Source: Phycisphaerales bacterium
Lineage (GTDB): Bacteria; Planctomycetota; Phycisphaerae; Tepidisphaerales; Tepidisphaeraceae
Direction: 5' to 3'
NCBI GenBank assembly: GCA_028288905.1
Contig: JAQGHJ010000638.1
Location: 1 to 6,480, forward strand
DNA length: 6,480 bases
In this document: in pieces, positions 5,249 through 6,480 of the stretch
Layout of the letters: every line of letters starts with the position of its first letter
Numbering within the stretch: the first letter of the stretch is position 1
Program-made: the position numbers and the translations under genes
The notes under the pieces: model-generated
Told to the model about the DNA's origin: nothing
Database searches by the model: none
Seen by the model: the letters and a program-made list of their open reading frames with translations, nothing else

Positions 5249-5914
5249 ATGGGATGGCGACGCGGCATGGCGAACACGGCGTTGGCGACGGCGGCGTACG
5301 CAGGCGTGCACAGCCTGCTGGCCACCCGGGCCGCGAAGGACTGGGCCGAGCGGCAAGTCGGCACCCGGCGGCGGAACGCGTTCTACCGCCCGGCGTACAA
5401 CGCGGTCGCCGTCGCCGGGCTGGTCGGCCTTGTCGGGTACGTCGCGGCGCAGCCGAGCCGTACGTTGTATCGCGCCCGCGGTCCGGCGGCGGCGTTGATG
5501 CGGGTAGGGCAGGCGGCAGCTTTGGCCGGGTTTGTCGCGACGGTGTGGCGGACGGGTCCGCTACGGTTCGCCGGCGTTCCCGGGCTGCTGGCGTGGGTCC
5601 GCGGCGACCGGCACGTCCCGCGGGAGCCGGAAGGGCAAAGCCCGCCGATCGAAGACCTCCGCCCGGTCGGGACGTACGGACTGGTCCGCCACCCGGCGAA
5701 CCTTCTCCCCGTCCCGCTGCTGTGGCTTGCGCCCCGGATGACCAGCGTGCTCGCCGCGTTCAACGTCGTTGCGACGGCCTATTTTTACGTCGGGTCGCAG
5801 CTGAGCGACCGACGGCTGCGGGCCCGGCACGGTCACATGTACGACCGCTACCGCCAGTCTGGCGTGCCGCTGTTCATCCCGCGGGTGCGGGGGCGGACCG
5901 GCGCAGGTGTCTGA
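5249..5914 (+). CDS. NnrU/isoprenylcysteine methyltransferase-like membrane protein
   Basis: A 221-aa integral membrane protein resembling the NnrU/ICMT-type membrane methyltransferase group. The N-terminus AYAGVHSLLATRAAKDW, then RRRNAFYRPAYN, matches the usual opening; hydrophobic segments lie at about 52-67, 84-100 and 151-182. The C-terminal signature is GTYGLVRHPAN (141-151, with R147-H148-P149), a membrane helix pair, then GSQLSDRRLRARHGHMYDRYRQ and a VPLFIPR end. In ICMT-type enzymes the RHP and the later acidic cluster bind S-adenosylmethionine; here the usual Glu before the RxL is Asp187 in SDRRL. Substrate is unknown. ATG 5249 is chosen because AGGGA lies 7 nt upstream and the length fits; ATG 5267 is also possible. 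The frame stays open back to 5105 and overlaps the previous gene, but those extra residues do not look like family sequence. Confidence 0.8.
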   Translation: MGWRRGMANTALATAAYAGVHSLLATRAAKDWAERQVGTRRRNAFYRPAYNAVAVAGLVGLVGYVAAQPSRTLYRARGPAAALMRVGQAAALAGFVATVWRTGPLRFAGVPGLLAWVRGDRHVPREPEGQSPPIEDLRPVGTYGLVRHPANLLPVPLLWLAPRMTSVLAAFNVVATAYFYVGSQLSDRRLRARHGHMYDRYRQSGVPLFIPRVRGRTGAGV

Positions 5915-6070
5915 TGCACGTACACGTAGTGCGGGAACCGCGACGAACCCCGAGGAAGTGGGCCGTCGGAGGTCGGGGTCGAAGCGGGTCTCCCGACCCA
6001 AGCCGCGGCCGGCTTGAGTGCGATCCTTCCCGGGCGGGAGATCAGCGGCACCATGGAGCGTCACGGGGTA

Positions 6071-6086
6071 CGTGCCTACGGGCACG
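6071..6086 (+). promoter_or_regulatory. Hairpin with UNCG-type tetraloop before the DHH gene
   Basis: CGTGCC, loop TACG, then GGCACG: a 6-bp stem closed by C-G on a UACG tetraloop, an unusually stable RNA loop class. CGCTTT follows. It lies 20 nt before ATG 6107 and 156 nt after the previous stop, so it may be a weak terminator for the methyltransferase-like gene or a leader structure of the DHH gene. Confidence 0.35.
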
Positions 6087-6106
6087 CGCTTTGACCATCC
6101 CCCGCC

Positions 6107-6480
6107 ATGCCCACCGCCCGCGCCTCGCGTCCGCCGGAGCCGCTGGTACCACCGCGTCCGCCGTCCGACGATGACGACGGTCTGCTCGCCCGCGCCCGCG
6201 ACGCCCTGCTTATCGCCGGGTTCGTCTGCCCGCACACGGACGCCGACGGGTTGGCGGCCGGGGCGGTCGCGCTGCGGGCCCGCGGCCAGGGGGCCGACGC
6301 CGCGGTGCTACTCGGCCGGGGGCAAACGCCGTGGGGCGACGCCGCCGGGTTGCCGCCGGGGCCGGGGGCGATTCTGGACTGGGGCATCCGCCCCGGCGGG
6401 CGGCCCGGGCTGTACGTTGACCACCACGCCCCCGAGGCCGACCCGCGACCCGACCAGGTGCTCGTCAGTGGGTATGGGCA
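6107..6480 (+). CDS. DHH-family phosphoesterase, N-terminal part (runs off window)
   Basis: First 124 codons of a DHH-superfamily phosphoesterase, the fold shared by RecJ-type exonucleases and NrnA-type nano-RNases. Seen in order: a Pro/Arg/Asp-rich lead of about 25 residues; a helix; CPHTDADGLAAGAVAL, motif I with D45 and D47; ILDWG with D91 at the motif II position; and VDHHAPE, the DHH motif itself (D105-H106-H107), followed by QVLVSGYG. These residues bind Mn2+ in known members. The rest of the DHH domain and any DHHA1 part lie beyond base 6480, so the exact type (RecJ-like or other) cannot be told. The start ATG 6107 has no clear Shine-Dalgarno (only CCATCCCCCGCC precedes it), so a somewhat later start is possible, but no other ATG or GTG occurs before motif I. 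It is separated from the upstream gene by 192 nt. Confidence 0.85.
   Translation, partial: MPTARASRPPEPLVPPRPPSDDDDGLLARARDALLIAGFVCPHTDADGLAAGAVALRARGQGADAAVLLGRGQTPWGDAAGLPPGPGAILDWGIRPGGRPGLYVDHHAPEADPRPDQVLVSGYG

Noticed and set aside
4027..5364. 445-aa minus-strand open frame
   Set aside because: It is the antisense shadow of uvsE and the following genes in GC-rich DNA; the translation is Arg/Val/Pro-rich with no family pattern, while the plus strand has a full UvsE.
1..6480. CRISPR array, tRNA or rRNA
   Set aside because: No regularly spaced repeats, no tRNA cloverleaf and no rRNA-like sequence were seen on either strand.

Overview
The window is GC-rich (about 65-70% in most genes) with long spacers, small hypothetical genes and no operon longer than two genes. 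The gene set (IS1595-type transposase, small DnaJ-type zinc-finger protein, RlaP-like nucleotidyltransferase fragment, UvsE, DHH phosphoesterase) and the style of the small proteins suggest a planctomycete of the Gemmata type. This is inference from gene content; no marker gene is present.

Left part (1-2655) is an accessory island. It opens with the 3' part of an IS1595-family transposase (cut by the window edge), followed by a 55-codon gene that has an extended -10 element almost on its start codon. Two bases after that gene ends, a convergent minus-strand pair begins. Read in its own direction, the pair is a 372-aa protein with a HEPN-type RNxxxH ribonuclease motif, then a 68-aa protein with two CxxCxGxG zinc knuckles overlapping the HEPN gene by 26 bp. 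The HEPN gene is visibly poorer in GC (about 50% in sampled lines) than its surroundings. Its 5' end abuts a plus-strand open frame that is only the C-terminal end of a predicted nucleotidyltransferase (RlaP/COG3541-like), so the island appears to have inserted into, or replaced part of, that gene.

Middle part: 2656-3260 has no gene I can support and holds two hairpins. Then come a 98-aa two-helix membrane protein (3261-3557) and a very strong terminator-like hairpin (3657-3704).

Right part: a complete UV damage endonuclease (uvsE, 3757-4836) with a Pro/Ala-rich N-terminal extension and a 10-bp hairpin just after its stop; a 70-aa conserved-looking protein with an extended -10 close to its start; a 221-aa NnrU/isoprenylcysteine-methyltransferase-like membrane protein; and the start of a DHH-family phosphoesterase that runs off the right edge. 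These genes all read plus but look separately transcribed. The only functional pairing I would propose in the window is the HEPN plus zinc-knuckle bicistron.
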